Origin: Endothia cerciana
Taxonomy: Eukaryota; Ascomycota; Sordariomycetes; Diaporthales; Cryphonectriaceae
Length of the DNA stretch: 64,000 bases
Direction: 5' to 3'
Assembly (NCBI GenBank): GCA_026119935.1
Contig: JALRMH010000010.1
Location: forward strand, 434,001-498,000
In this document: positions 1 through 10,725 of the stretch, piece by piece
How the letters are laid out: every line of letters begins with the position of its first letter
Position numbering within the stretch: position 1 is the first letter of the stretch
The notes under the pieces: model-generated
Told to the model about the DNA's origin: nothing
Seen by the model: only the letters and a program-made list of their open reading frames with translations
Database searches by the model: none
Made by a program: the position numbers and the translations under genes

Positions 1-292
1 TTCACCTTATTTTCATCGCACCAGGAAGAGACAACAGCATTTGAGTTTCCTTCATGTGCTGGATCTCTTTCCATCTTTCAGCGTAATGAAAGTGCATGGT
101 TCCCTTGTTTGATCGAGATTGAGGTAAGTGTTGACATAACTAGTTGATTCTCAACGATTTCAGGTATCAAATAACATTACTAAATAGGAGATAGAATAAA
201 GGCGGATGCGGAAGAGGACAAAACCAGCTGAGGTATGAGACCTGAACGACGATCCTAGCACAAACGAAAGGCATGTATGTCATCGAAAACAT

Positions 293-940
293 TCAATGGC
301 CTGCATGTTCGATGTTGACCTCCTTGTGTTTCCCCTCATCATCCTTCTCTTTCTTGGGTACCGTAATGGTTAGAATGCCGTATGCAAGCTTGGCGACGGT
401 CTCATCCTGCTTGACATCCACCGGAAAGTTGAAAGCCCTGGCAAACTCCCCAGTCTTTCTCTCCTTCTTCAGGAAATGAGCTGTCTCTTCCTCCTTCTTG
501 CCCACGTCATGCCCAGCTGCCTTGTCCATTTCCGACGACGGACCCGAAGGCGATGGTTTCACAGACGATGACTGCGACCCCTCCTGAGGAAGTGATTGTG
601 GTTGAATGTATGCGTCGATGAAGAGTGAGCGGGCGCCAGTCCACTTCAGCCTCACGTCTTTCTTGTCACGGAGCCCAGGGAGCTCGACGTCGAGATGATA
701 GGCAGACCTCGACTCGCGGATGTCTGTGTGTGGAGCCGGAAGAGGATAGCCATCCGCATATGGATGGGTGAGGTCGTGTACTGCATGCTGAGCCGCCTTC
801 AATGGAGATGGCAGGTGTCGGGCATGCTTCGGAATCGACGTTGTGTGGTATGGCTCCGGGGTGTAATAATACCATCCTGGATAGTGGTATTGCGGTGCGT
901 TGGGTGGTGGTAGTTGTGGGTGGATAACCTCTTCTGCCAT
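293..940 (-). CDS. Small heat-shock protein (Hsp20/alpha-crystallin family)
   Basis: Single-exon ORF of 215 aa starting at an ATG (940). The N-terminal 70 residues are rich in Pro, Tyr and His, followed by a split alpha-crystallin domain. Its first half (about 75-115) contains the YHLDVELPGL strand and a KDVRLKW strand; its last strands (about 170-200) include GEFARAFNFPVDV and the closing LAYGILTITVPKKE, the I/V-x-I/V-bearing end of Hsp20 domains. About 45 Ser/Pro/Lys/Glu-rich residues (about 118-160) are inserted between them, as in many fungal Hsp30/Hsp20 proteins. Known family role: ATP-independent chaperones that hold unfolding proteins in the cytosol. A TTCnnGAA heat-shock-element core lies 200 bp upstream. 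The family call is secure; the specific clients are unknown. Confidence 0.9.
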   Translation of the reverse strand: MAEEVIHPQLPPPNAPQYHYPGWYYYTPEPYHTTSIPKHARHLPSPLKAAQHAVHDLTHPYADGYPLPAPHTDIRESRSAYHLDVELPGLRDKKDVRLKWTGARSLFIDAYIQPQSLPQEGSQSSSVKPSPSGPSSEMDKAAGHDVGKKEEETAHFLKKERKTGEFARAFNFPVDVKQDETVAKLAYGILTITVPKKEKDDEGKHKEVNIEHAGH

Positions 941-1140
941 CTTGTTGGTGGAAGATGAATTTAATTTTTCTTTTCTTTTTCCTGATCAAAGTATGATACA
1001 AAGGCTTACAATGACAAGATCCAATCCTCAATTTCCCTTTGGGTGTAACCCACCCATTATATGCATGAGCAGCAAGCAAATACCAATCACCTGACCGTAG
1101 TTTAAGTTGGTGCTAGAAGAGTCTCGTGGGCACTCGCCCT

Positions 1141-1148
1141 TTCCAGAA
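1141..1148. promoter_or_regulatory. Heat-shock-element core (TTCnnGAA)
   Basis: TTCCAGAA matches two inverted units of the HSF-binding motif and lies about 200 bp upstream of the divergently read Hsp20 start codon. A single two-unit site is weak by itself; the neighbouring Hsp20 gene makes it credible. Confidence 0.4.
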
Positions 1149-1895
1149 TCAAGGATGGGCCTTCAAGATGCTAGGACATTCTATGAAAGGATGCATCGCG
1201 CCACCACACCACAACTCGCGTGGTTCCACATTCCCGGCGGGATCCGGTGCGGGTCTATTTTCTGGGAGAGTTACCCGATCCACGGGGTTCTCGGCCGAGA
1301 CACGGATTGCCGCCCGGCTTTCCTGTTCCCCGAGTCATACCTTCATTGCTTTGCACATCATGGCGGTTGTGGCCTGAGGGTTGACAGTACTCATAGTTCG
1401 CTCAAGTTCAATAAATGCATCAAACGCACTCTTCCTGTGGAGAGCGGTATGCATGTGGAAGTGGACAAGTTCCAGCAACAGACCAGCATCTAAATGCAGC
1501 AGATCGACACGACTTGTTTCTGGTAATTCAGGCTGTCCAGCGTTATCTGTATTCCTCAGTATGAAATAATATCCCCGGCCCTTCTTAGGAGCATCAGTGT
1601 AACCACCTTATCATTGAACCCTTACTCGGATCATGGAGACAATATTTTAATAATTCGTTATTATCAATTGAATATTCGTACAAGATGATCCGGAGACTCA
1701 AACTGGTCTCTTCATGGGCAACGTGGCACGCCTGGCACTAGCAATTGTACTATCTACAAAGTATGGGAAGCGATTGAGAAACTACGTGACATCGAAAATA
1801 AGCACTTCAGCGGTGAAAGGTTACTACCGACTTCTTTTTGGGCGTTGACCGTGTCAAAAGCCAAGAAGTCCGAGCTGTGACCGAGTAAGCTATGT

Positions 1896-1924
1896 GGCTT
1901 GCATAGGCTTGCATAGGCTTGCAT
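1896..1924. repeat. 10-bp tandem repeat, 2.9 copies
   Basis: The unit GGCTTGCATA occurs at 1896-1905 and 1906-1915, with nine bases of a third copy at 1916-1924, all exact. Confidence 0.9.
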
Positions 1925-2129
1925 CTTCATGATGTTCTGCATGGGAGGCGCGATTTAATTTTTCAAATACGAGATAATGAAGTGCGGGGTTCCTGTGTGC
2001 GGATGTTGCTGTCGATTAGTGGTGAATTAAAATGTAACAAATGAGGGACTAAAGAACCCCCCCCCCTCCTTTTTTTTTTTTTTCTTTTTTTTTCTTCCTA
2101 AGAAAAGAAAAAAAGAGGGTGGTTATAGG

Positions 2130-2139
2130 TTATATAAAA
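2130..2139 (+). promoter_or_regulatory. TATA box of the secreted Cys-rich protein gene
   Basis: TATATAAAAA lies 78 bp upstream of the ATG at 2217 and directly after a C/T-rich stretch, the usual layout of fungal core promoters. Confidence 0.5.
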
Positions 2140-2216
2140 ATAGAAGTTCTCACCACATATCAAACTCAACATACAGCAAAACCTATCATCTATAGACCTC
2201 CCCTTCCCATAAAAGG

Positions 2217-3050
2217 ATGCATCATCTTTCGCCGAGTCTTTGCTTTTCCGTGTTGCTGAGCCTGGGATCCGCATCAGAAGCTGTTCGACAGCGCCAGGTC
2301 ACTACGACTTCGGCACCAGCCAGCACGCCGAGCCTGTCTACGGTCGCTATCTCTACCACGGTCTGCGTCGCGCCGGCAACCGCGACGATCTCTTACTTCA
2401 ACTGGTTCAACTCATCCCACAACCTCGACTGCGCGAGCCCAGATTACCCTGCCGGCTCCGAGGTCTGTTGGAACGGAGACACCAATACACTCTGCGAGAC
2501 GGAGGATCCTTGTATCTGCACTCCATTCTGCGACGTTGGCCTTCCTTCGGTGGCCTATCAGCCGTACGGCTGGGGACCTCCTGACACTCTGGGCATCGGC
2601 TTTAATGGTGTACTTGGAGAGGCCCCGGGCTGCATCGCAACAAACCCGACGGATGCGGGCCGCGTCTGGGAGCTTGGCCAAGGCCATTTCGACTGTGGTT
2701 CCGGACCGGATATTAGTGAGTCACTACTCTTCACGTCGACCTCTTTGACGGGCACTAGGCTATCTTGCGAGAGTGTCAGACGCTCAAGACATGATCTACG
2801 AGGCCTCTTCCTTGTGCCGTTCCACTGTGCCGGATCTGACCACGGTGTCGTAGTGGGATTCTACGGGGACTCGAATGCGGACAGCGGGAACAATGGTAGT
2901 GTCTGTTGGAACGATCTTGACACAACCTGCGACTACATGTATCCACAGTACACGGCTACGTTTCCGCTGAGCTGTACCAGAGACGACCAGAACAATGCTA
3001 CGTGCGTTGCGTCTCTGCCAGTGGTTATGACGCTCTCGGGGTGGGTCTGA
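2217..3050 (+). CDS. Putative secreted cysteine-rich protein, function unknown
   Basis: Read without introns this gives 277 aa. An N-terminal signal peptide (hydrophobic core LCFSVLLSLG, probably cut before residue 30) is followed by a Ser/Thr-rich stretch and a Cys-rich body with N-glycosylation sequons (NSS, NNGS, NNATC). Two segments resemble each other: EVCWNGDTNTLC near residue 85 and SVCWNDLDTTC near 225, suggesting an internal repeat or a disulfide fold. A possible GTGAGT...CAG intron at 2716-2779 would give the plausible segment DMIYEASSLCRST but shift the frame and end at a TAG at 2851. The downstream Cys-rich frame fits only the unspliced reading, so a frameshift or wrong splice model is possible. 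No enzyme family recognised. Confidence 0.55.
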   Translation: MHHLSPSLCFSVLLSLGSASEAVRQRQVTTTSAPASTPSLSTVAISTTVCVAPATATISYFNWFNSSHNLDCASPDYPAGSEVCWNGDTNTLCETEDPCICTPFCDVGLPSVAYQPYGWGPPDTLGIGFNGVLGEAPGCIATNPTDAGRVWELGQGHFDCGSGPDISESLLFTSTSLTGTRLSCESVRRSRHDLRGLFLVPFHCAGSDHGVVVGFYGDSNADSGNNGSVCWNDLDTTCDYMYPQYTATFPLSCTRDDQNNATCVASLPVVMTLSGWV

Positions 3051-3370
3051 GATGAGAACTGTTGACTATTAGATCATGAATAGCGAAACCTTCAATCCGC
3101 ATCACCATGTGATCAGGCTCTGGGTCTAGGGAATGTAGAAGCCGCAAGCTAGCTGCTTTTGTCCTCCTGCAGGCTAAAGCCATCGTATTCGCTGTTGATT
3201 GACCGAATGCCGTCATCTGTATGACACAGCACTGGTGTTCCCCGCCACGTGCCCGCCAACGTAAAGCACCCAAATGGGCAGGAGTTCTGCTCCTAGACGG
3301 ATCATTGATCACCATCATCGTTCAAACTCATCTCGTCTGACCTGTCATTTGGTCCCGAGCAGCGCTCACG
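3051..3370. other. Intergenic spacer
   Basis: 320 bp between two plus-strand genes. I see no gene, repeat or clear TATA box in it. Confidence 0.5.
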
Positions 3371-4211
3371 ATGAATATTGAACCTCCACCGGAGACGGGG
3401 CCCGAATTGCAAGGAGCAACAGGACCAAAACCTCCGAAAGGCCAAACTGCTTCCACGATTACAGGTATACCTAGTGGCCCTATCTCTACAGACAGGATGG
3501 AGCCGACGCAGATTTTCGGTCGACCGTACGCGAAGCCCGTTCGGAAGCAATCACCACGGCAAATTCCTCCGGACATGAAAGCCGCTAGAACAATGGTGGA
3601 GGAGGGTGTGAGCGCGCTGGTGAGTCTACAGCGGAAACGATATGGTCCCGATATGCTCTCCGTGGAGGACGAGTTCCGACTGCAATGTGGCACTGTGATG
3701 GACGATTTGAAGGTGTTGCGGGAGGAAGTCGCACATATCATCCGGGAGGCAGAATCCCACCGGTGGCGGAAATGGCTGATAGGCGGCTTCGTGTAAGTTG
3801 GTGCCCTTGATACCTGCTACGTATCAAAGGAAACCAGGTCCTATGTCATCGAAGGATATGCTGACGGGGTCTTGTGTAAGGGCCTCCTTGATTCCGGCCA
3901 TCAGAGCCATATGGCGTCGACCGCGTCATAACCAGGAAGCATCGAACGACACCGAATATGCCTTCCGGAAAAGCAAGTCGCTCATCAGTCGCATATTGGA
4001 CTTGAGTCATGGCTTTGGACGATTAGCTTCCTTCACACTCTTCGTCTTCGCTGCAGTATACGTCTTCCAGAACGAGGTCACCTTGAGAGTTGCGAAGACG
4101 GTGTCGAGGAGACTGAAGCATCTGAGTGCAAAGGTCGAAAGAGGTGACGCGGAGTTCCTTGAGGAGGATTTGGAGTCGCTCAGAGGCTGGCGTTGGCGCA
4201 TTCTACTATAG
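3371..4211 (+). CDS. Orphan membrane-associated protein, two exons
   Basis: Exon 1 is 3371-3792 and exon 2 is 3905-4211. The 112-nt intron has a GTAAGT donor at 3793, a CTGAC branch-like site near 3861 and a CAG acceptor at 3904; reading phase (2/1) agrees, giving 242 aa. The N-terminal 65 residues are Pro-rich and likely disordered. Residues about 65-135 are charged and helical, with an EEVAHIIREAE coiled-coil-like stretch. Exon 2 holds one hydrophobic segment (LASFTLFVFAAVYVF) followed by a basic, then acidic, tail. This suggests a single-pass or tail-region membrane protein. I do not recognise the family. Confidence 0.55.
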
Positions 4212-4287
4212 TGATTGGCACACAAGTATTAATGACTGTGAGATCGCGATGACTGATCCAGAAGGAACCAAGGGGTATGTACGGGTC

Positions 4288-4295
4288 TATAAATA
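4288..4295 (+). promoter_or_regulatory. TATA box upstream of the 4399 ORF
   Basis: TATAAATA lies 111 bp before the ATG at 4399. It supports the small ORF being an independent transcription unit rather than an exon of the gene ending at 4211. Confidence 0.45.
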
Positions 4296-4398
4296 CAGCT
4301 CGAAGCTGATGCTTGGACGTTCGGTCTTCATAGCATCTCCCCCCTCCCCAAGAAAAAAAATTCTCAAAACGAACCTGATGTTACTTTGATTTGTAAAA

Positions 4399-4746
4399 AT
4401 GAGTAGCAACGATCAGCCAAGGAGACAGCCTAGTATTCGCACTTCTCAAACTCGCTGGGCTAGAGGCAGGCACGACTCATCAGGCGGACTGAGAGGATTC
4501 CTGGGATTACTTGGGCCTGGTGCGGAAGATCCACAGAACCTCAATGGGTGGGCTACGGAGCATCGAGCAGTTCTCGCTTCGTGGGCAGTCGATGAAGAGA
4601 CAAACGAGCCCCCCGAGGCCATCATCGTGTTCAGCTATCACGTAAGGGTTCAACCATGGCAGCCTCTCCATGCCTCGGAGATACGGGAGCTGTCGTCGGT
4701 GATCTACCGGGCGCTCGATAGAATCATAGAGCGTAGAAGAGGATGA
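4399..4746 (+). CDS. Small hypothetical protein (115 aa)
   Basis: Intronless ORF with an ATG in AAAATGAGT context and a TATA box upstream. The N-terminal 35 residues are Arg/Ser/Gln-rich. The rest could fold, with a beta-like AIIVFSYHVRV stretch and a C-terminal amphipathic helix (IRELSSVIYRALDRIIERRRG, residues about 94-114). There is no signal peptide or membrane segment, and no family is recognised. It could be lineage-restricted or spurious. Confidence 0.35.
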   Translation: MSSNDQPRRQPSIRTSQTRWARGRHDSSGGLRGFLGLLGPGAEDPQNLNGWATEHRAVLASWAVDEETNEPPEAIIVFSYHVRVQPWQPLHASEIRELSSVIYRALDRIIERRRG

Positions 4747-5674
4747 GAGGTCAGCCATACGCAATGAGACTCAACTCAGAGACGTTCCTCGATGCCCAGG
4801 TGACAAGTCTCATCGAGCCATAAGAGCTGGCCTGCTAGTCAAGATCGGCTGGGGCAAAGAATATTTGTGTTTAGAGAATTGGAAGATATTCGACGTTGCC
4901 GATAGGCAAATGGACCACCATACACCTACTGATTCTGACTTCCTCGATCGTGACAGCTGTGGTATGCATAGCACGTGGTCGGCTGTGTCAACTAACACGG
5001 AGGCCTCTACACAAATGTCTACCTAGGTCCCTACGAAGTGTTGAGAGACTGTAACTGAATGGTATAAGAGTGGCTCCCTACTCGATACCTGCAACCTTAT
5101 TCGTACACTGAAACGCTCGCCTCATATATCACTTCAGTTGTCGAATATAAATGATTCTTATCATTTGTTGAGCGTGATGATATACAGCAGGCCTTAGTAG
5201 TCGCCCCTCAAGCTTCAGTGACGAGATGTTATCTCTTAGTCACTCAGAGGCTCTGCCGTCTCCGGGTGAGTAAGACAACGACAGCTGATATACGAGCGAA
5301 CCTATATAAATAACAGCTTAACGAAAATGTTGCCTCTTTTTTTTTTTATTACCTTTCTCATATTCCCAAACAGCGCGGGAAGACACCCGTATGACTGCCA
5401 TGACGCCTACCAGGAAAGCCACACATCGTTGACATCTTTCAAAGAATGAGCCGTACGACCCAACATGGGCATATCCAACGCGTGAGCACACGCAGGGCCC
5501 TTTTTCCCGAACGACACCTCGTTCACCCCAGGATACGAAGAAAGAATAATCGGTGACAGAATCGAAGATTGGAGCCCTCGGACAGGCTTGGCCGGATTCG
5601 ATTTTAGGCTCTGGTTTCTCACGATAAGTGGCTTGCAGATGTGGGAGGCGGACGAGATATCCTAATGCCGTCGA
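4747..5674. other. Gene-poor, AT-richer spacer
   Basis: No gene recognised. A 71-codon minus-strand ORF (5407-5622) has no start context or domain. The region is poorer in GC than the flanking coding DNA and adjoins a decayed FAD-oxidase fragment, consistent with decaying sequence. Confidence 0.5.
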
Positions 5675-6295
5675 TCAGCTAGTGCGGAGGATGGTAAGGG
5701 AGATGATGACAGCGGCTGGTGGACAGCCATCGGAGGAGGATGAAGTTGAAGAATCGGAGACGAGGACGCTTGAGGCAGAAGGCGAGACACTGAGGCGGAA
5801 AGCGTGGAGGAGATCAGCATTGTGTGTCTGGTTGGCGACCACCACGCCGCCGGATGAGCCCAGGACACGAAACCCGGTAACCTGCGTCGTGAGGTTGCCG
5901 ATGTCCCGCCCCGTACCGTGAGTGCCCGTCGTGATGGCGCCGACGTAATTCTGCACGCGCTCGGTGCCGATGTTGGCCACAGAGAGTCCCTTGCCTCGCA
6001 GCTCGGGCACGAGGTCAACCAGGTCCCAGCCGGCGCCGAAGGTCACTGCGTTATCTTGATGGACTTGGATGTCTTTGAGGTTCGTGAGGCTGACGATGTA
6101 CGAGCTCTTGTTTGTGGCGGAGATGTCCACGCAAGTTGTCATGTTTCCAAATGGATGGCCATTGCCGAGGACTTTGGTCATCGGTCGCGCTGCGTAGTGC
6201 TTTTGGAGGAAGTTCGATAGGCCTGACTCGTCTTGTGACACGATATATTTTGTAGCCTCACGGAATCCGTGTTCGATGTGTCGCCCTCTTTCATG
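5675..6295 (-). pseudogene. Relic of a FAD-linked (PCMH/aldonolactone-oxidase-type) oxidase
   Basis: The open frame encodes the N-terminal half of a VAO/PCMH FAD-binding domain. It shows a GNGHPFGN motif (the G-x-GH-S/P-F-G region, whose His carries FAD in covalent members), a VSLTNLKDI strand, FGAGW, and the pyrophosphate-binding TTGTHGTGRDIGN block typical of gulono- or arabinonolactone oxidases. The frame has no ATG upstream of the conserved region: an in-frame TAA at 6296-6298 precedes it and the first start-like codon is GTG at 6241. After the AFRL segment the sequence turns into Ser-rich residues and stops, so the rest of the FAD domain and the whole substrate domain are absent. I read this as a truncated, probably dead copy. 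Confidence 0.7.
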
Positions 6296-7809
6296 TTATC
6301 TCGACAGCTGCTCTCATTGGCCATTGAATAATGTGAGGCCTCTCTCCTCAACTTGGGAGCGCACGCTGATCAAAGTCGACGTCTACCGACGTCGGGGATC
6401 ATGCATCGCAATTCACGGAACGAGGCATTTTTGGATCCATATGGCTGTTTTCTGGGACATCGAGTAAAAGATGGTCTACAACATTGAGGCTCTTTTCCTC
6501 GCTGCTTTTTTGATCGCGGCTCTTTTCCAGGACTCAACAAGCCTAAAATGCTTTGCTAATACTGATGTTGCTGTCCATATCTGCTACTACCTGGAACCGA
6601 GATCTTGTACTCCATAACCCAATACTGTCAGTGAGCAACAAGAGGGCATCTGGCTCTCACGTGCGGCTAAGGGGTAGAATCAGGCGGATTGATCTGCGGG
6701 ATTGCTCAGCTATAGTCGACCCGCAATCCAACGAGAGAGATTATCAAGATAATCTACAGTGGAACCTCATCCTGGACGTCGATCAAATTGGGCCACCTGA
6801 AGGTCGGAATGACCTCAGCAATGGGGCCGGAAGACTTCTTGTGACCAATCTTACTTTATTTTGTGGAGCTCATTCGAAGCAATGGGCCATGGAGAAGATG
6901 GATGCAGTATCGGGCTACTTATCGAGGCATGCAGTCGCTGACTTCCAGATTTTCAGGCGATCCGAAGACTCCGAACACACTCGGTGGCTCGCCAATACCA
7001 GCATCTGGACGGACCGGAAATGCTCTCACGTTTTCCGGCACAATACCTGTCCTACGCCCATCGTGGACGTCACGAATATAGTAAAATGAAAGAACTGAGT
7101 CTGAATGTCGAAGGAAGAATGCAGGTGGTCACTGAAAGCGTTGAATGGGCCTACGTTAAGTCCAGAGCCCACAACTTCACTGAGATTCCAGTATCAGGTG
7201 GCCTGCAAATGGACAAGTCCAAACCACCGACCCAGTAAGTGGGGAACAGGCCCTTCGACGATATAAGGCCAGGTCGGACGTTCTTCTTTTCACACCTTTT
7301 CCCCTGCCGTCCATACCATCACCTACGATGGAGTCGAGCCAGCCGCACATGCATGCAAGCGCCATTGTATTCTGGCTCCCAGCCAGAATTTCTCCTCGCT
7401 CCCACGCAAGCAATTCAACGCGCCTCTTCCGCCTGCTCCGAGAGTCATCAAATACAACATTAGCTCTTCTCGAAGCCTATAGCCACTACAGCACCCTATA
7501 CGAGATGACAGGAATAGTCGAGGGGAGGACAAGATCAGGGTTAGGGTTAGAGTTGAGACCTCTCGTTAAGGAGGCTTCTGTTTCGAGTTGTCGCAGGTCC
7601 CGTCTTGAGCGCCAGTGCGCACTGCTCTCGCGCCTCGGCCAGCCAGCCACTGGTGCTTGGCTCTCGAGAGATCAAACGTGCAGACCGCAGACACCCTCCT
7701 TCCTTAAATCTACACCCTTCCTTCTCACCAAAGGTAATCCAGCTTGCCATCAGACTCACAACACGTCCCGACAAGCCTCTCAAGGTCCCAGCCAGGGACT
7801 TCAGGCGCC
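6296..7809. other. Intergenic region with a telobox and unassigned ORFs
   Basis: A 178-codon plus-strand ORF (6553-7089) and overlapping frames show no domain, and their composition does not favour coding. A telomere-like GGGTTAGGGTTAG lies at 7538-7550, 260 bp before the next gene. Confidence 0.45.
7538..7550 (+). promoter_or_regulatory. Telobox-like element (two TTAGGG units)
   Basis: GGGTTAGGGTTAG equals about two vertebrate/filamentous-fungal-type telomere units. It is interstitial and sits 260 bp upstream of the ATG at 7810. Such boxes are bound by Myb-type telobox proteins in fungi; a promoter role here is inference. Confidence 0.45.
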
Positions 7810-8298
7810 ATGTTTGCGGCCAGGAGCCCGGCGCTCGTGGTCTTCATATCCGTCGGCCTGCTGCTGGCTCCCATTCTGGCTCACAACCCACGGGACCAAT
7901 CGGGCCCCATATCCTCCCGAGAGCTCGACGCGGGAGGAACTATCCCCTTGTTTGACGCGGCCGGCGCTTCCTCGTCACAGCACATTCGGAGGCGTGATGG
8001 GCTCTTTCCGGGGGCGGGCTATTCGGCGCCCGGCATGGCGTCGCGACGTGTTGATAGCGCCGAACAAGACTTCGAGGCGCCCGACGAGCCGCCAGAGGGC
8101 GTGGGCGAGAGCGAGGTAGATGGCGTGTTGACGGTCGAACCACGGGATCCCGGCATCTCAGCAGTCGAGCTCACGCACCAGGGGTCAGCACGCGTTGTGA
8201 CCAGCGCAGCGCCAAGGGTATTCGGCATCAATGTCTATGTGGTCATCGTCTGGCTGGTCTTACTCTACCTGATGTACCGAACGGGGTCACTGTTTTGA
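7810..8298 (+). CDS. Small membrane protein with N- and C-terminal hydrophobic segments
   Basis: Intronless 162-aa protein. The ATG at 7810 is chosen because a signal-anchor or signal peptide follows immediately (LVVFISVGLLLAPILA). The middle 100 residues are polar, rich in Glu, Pro, Gly and Ser, and lack Cys, probably a disordered lumenal or extracellular stretch. The C-terminus is one strong transmembrane helix (VYVVIVWLVLLYLMY) ending six residues before the stop. The layout fits a type-I or tail-anchored protein of the secretory pathway. No named family recognised. Confidence 0.55.
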   Translation: MFAARSPALVVFISVGLLLAPILAHNPRDQSGPISSRELDAGGTIPLFDAAGASSSQHIRRRDGLFPGAGYSAPGMASRRVDSAEQDFEAPDEPPEGVGESEVDGVLTVEPRDPGISAVELTHQGSARVVTSAAPRVFGINVYVVIVWLVLLYLMYRTGSLF

Positions 8299-8849
8299 TC
8301 GGATCGGGAGGATTTGCGGGCTTGAATGAGATGGGATGGGAATCGGATGAGGGAGCACGAACACAGCTTGGGTCGGAACACGGGGGGAATGCCCGTGCTG
8401 CTAATGGATCAGTTTTGCAACGTGATGCACCTCAGACATGGGTTCAGCCTGTGCCATACGCACCAGGCCCAAGGAGGAGGAAGAACATGAGTCCTAGGTG
8501 GTACTATATGGTGGTAGCCGGTGGTCTCCGGATCCGTTGAAGATGGGATGGCCGCTGTATTAGCTGGTTTCTCCTGTCCAGCGCGCTTGTCATAGACCAC
8601 TATGTAACCCACATAACGTGCACTTGACTTCCTTCCCCTTCAGGGCCTCAATCTCACTCCCCCTGCGTGCGGAGTATAACGCTTACCTACAGCACACATG
8701 CAACTCGTCTGTTGTCGTTACCGAGTGCCCCACCCAGCTGCACACGTCAGTAGTCGTCAATCCCTCGTGGGAATAATATTCTTTGCACCGCATCCGTCGG
8801 CCTTTTCCCTCAAGTCTCCCTTTGGTAGAGCTCCATCGTCTTGCGGGCC
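8299..8849. other. Intergenic spacer before the P450 gene
   Basis: 551 bp. No gene or repeat recognised, and no strong TATA box near the P450 start. Confidence 0.5.
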
Positions 8850-10725
8850 ATGAACGACTCGCGATCAAGACTCGAAAAGGCGGAGGGGCTCTGGCCGGTC
8901 TTGTGGACGGCACTCGCCCTCTTGGCCGTCTACCTGGTCCAGACACTTCGACGATGGCGGTGGATGCGGCTGCAGCAGTTTGCCGACTTCCCTCAGCTGA
9001 GGAAGCCGTCTCTCATCTGGGGCCACCTGAGGCTGCTGAACGAGCTGATCAAGAAAGGAGATCCAAGGCGACACATAGGTATGTATGTGTGCGACCGGGA
9101 GAGGGTTCCAGGGCGCTTGAGCTGACGCCGCCTCAGACATCGTCGTTCTTGAAGCCTGTCGGGAACAAGGCAACCCGCCGGTCACTCTCCTGGACCTCAG
9201 GCCGGTCGAATACCCTATTCTCGTCATAAACAACCACGAGGTGGCAGAGCAGCTCTCGAGGCCCTCGTCGAGATGGCCCAGCAGCACGCCCAAGTCACCT
9301 ACGCTGGGTGAGATCTGGCACCTGACGGGCAGGGATTCCATTCTGACTGCCGAGGTAAGGCGCTCGCTCCGCTCCGTGCCACTTGATCGTGTGCAGTAAG
9401 AGGTTCTGGGTTCTGATGGCCTCACGCAGGGTGACCACTGGAAGCAGCAACGGCGGAGGCTGAACCCGGGCTTCGCGCCGCAGCATCTGCTCACCACGCT
9501 GCCTATCATCCTGGAAAAGACGAGATACTTCCTGGGCCACCTGGATCGGTACGCCGGCAGCGGCGAGGAGTTCAGTCTCGACCAGCTGGCCACGTACCTC
9601 ACCTTCGACATCATCGGGGCAGTGACGATGGGCCTAGACTTTAAGGCTCAGATCCCGGGCGAGGAGAGCGAACTGCTGCTGGCCTACATGGGCATCGGAG
9701 CGCAGTTCAAGGGGCGCACCGGGCTCACCATACCGGGCACCAACTGGCGCAGGGAGCTCATCCGGCGACGGCTCGCCGCGAAGGTGGAGCGCCTGATGAA
9801 GGACATCGTGCGCAAGGAGTTCACCCGCGTCACCTCCAAGGGCAGCGGTGACTCGCGCAGCGTGCTGGCGCTCAGCCTGCAGGGGACGGGGGAGCTCACG
9901 CCGGAGCTGCTACAGCAGACGAGCGACAACCTCCGGGTGTTCATGTTCGCGGGCCACGACACGACCAGCATCCTGATGCAGTGGGCGCTCTACGAGCTGT
10001 CGCGGTCCCCGCAGCAGCGGCGCGCCCTCTCGGCGGAGCTGGACGAGGTCTTCGGCACCGGCGCCGACGCCGAGGCCGTCGGGGCCAGGCTCCTCGCGCC
10101 CGGCGGCAGTGAGCTGCTCAACCAGATGCCCTACACCTCGGCGGTGATCAAGGAGACGTTGCGGCTGCACCCGCCCGCCGCCACGGTCCGCATGACGAAG
10201 CCCGGGACCAACTTCCAGCTCACGATGCCGGACGGGCGGCAGCTCTGCCCCGACGGGGCCATCCTGTACCTCAACAGCTACAGCATCCAGCGCGACCGCG
10301 GCGTGTGGGGCGAGACGGCCGACGACTGGGTCCCGGAGAGGTGGCTGGGCGACACGCGGTGGATGCCGGCGGGCGCGTGGCGGCCGTTCGAGCGCGGGCC
10401 GCGCAGCTGCATCGGGCTGGAGCTGGCGAACATCGAGGCCAAGGTCATCCTTGCGCTTGTGGCGAGGAGGTATGACTTTGTCAAGGTGGGCATCGGGGAG
10501 CTGGACCTGGACGGGGAAGGACGGCCGGTGCTGGATGGGAAGGGCTACTACCGGACCAAGTCGGAGCTCTTCAACGTGAGTTGTGCCCCCCCTCCCCGGG
10601 GCGTCTCCCTCGAGGATTGCCCAGTGCTGACGTTCGCCCAGTCGGTCCAAGTCACAGCGAAGCCGGTCGATGGGACCATGTGCAAGGTCAAGCTCAGCGA
10701 TCGGGCCCGGGCCTCCAAGGCATGA
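8850..10725 (+). CDS. Cytochrome P450 monooxygenase
   Basis: Four exons: 8850-9078, 9137-9354, 9430-10575 and 10642-10725. Introns are 58, 75 and 66 nt, and all phases agree, giving 558 aa. An N-terminal membrane anchor (about 14-30, LWTALALLAVYLV) precedes the catalytic domain. The C-helix WKQQRRR motif follows intron 2. The I-helix has AGHDTTS (323-329) with the oxygen-activating Thr, the K-helix has ETLR (Glu391, Arg394), then PERW, and the heme loop FERGPRSCIG carries the ligand Cys476. All core residues are present, so the enzyme should be active with a reductase at the ER membrane. The substrate cannot be told; the heme-loop and I-helix pattern resembles fungal CYP59/CYP4-like clans. 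No biosynthetic cluster surrounds it. Confidence 0.93.

Larger units (their letters stand above)
941..2216. other. Divergent intergenic region between the Hsp20 and secreted-protein genes
   Basis: No convincing gene. It contains a TTCnnGAA element (1141-1148), a 10-bp tandem repeat (1896-1924), a C10 run followed by T-rich sequence (2057-2090) and a TATA box (2130-2139). The short ORFs here lack domain signatures. Confidence 0.6.
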
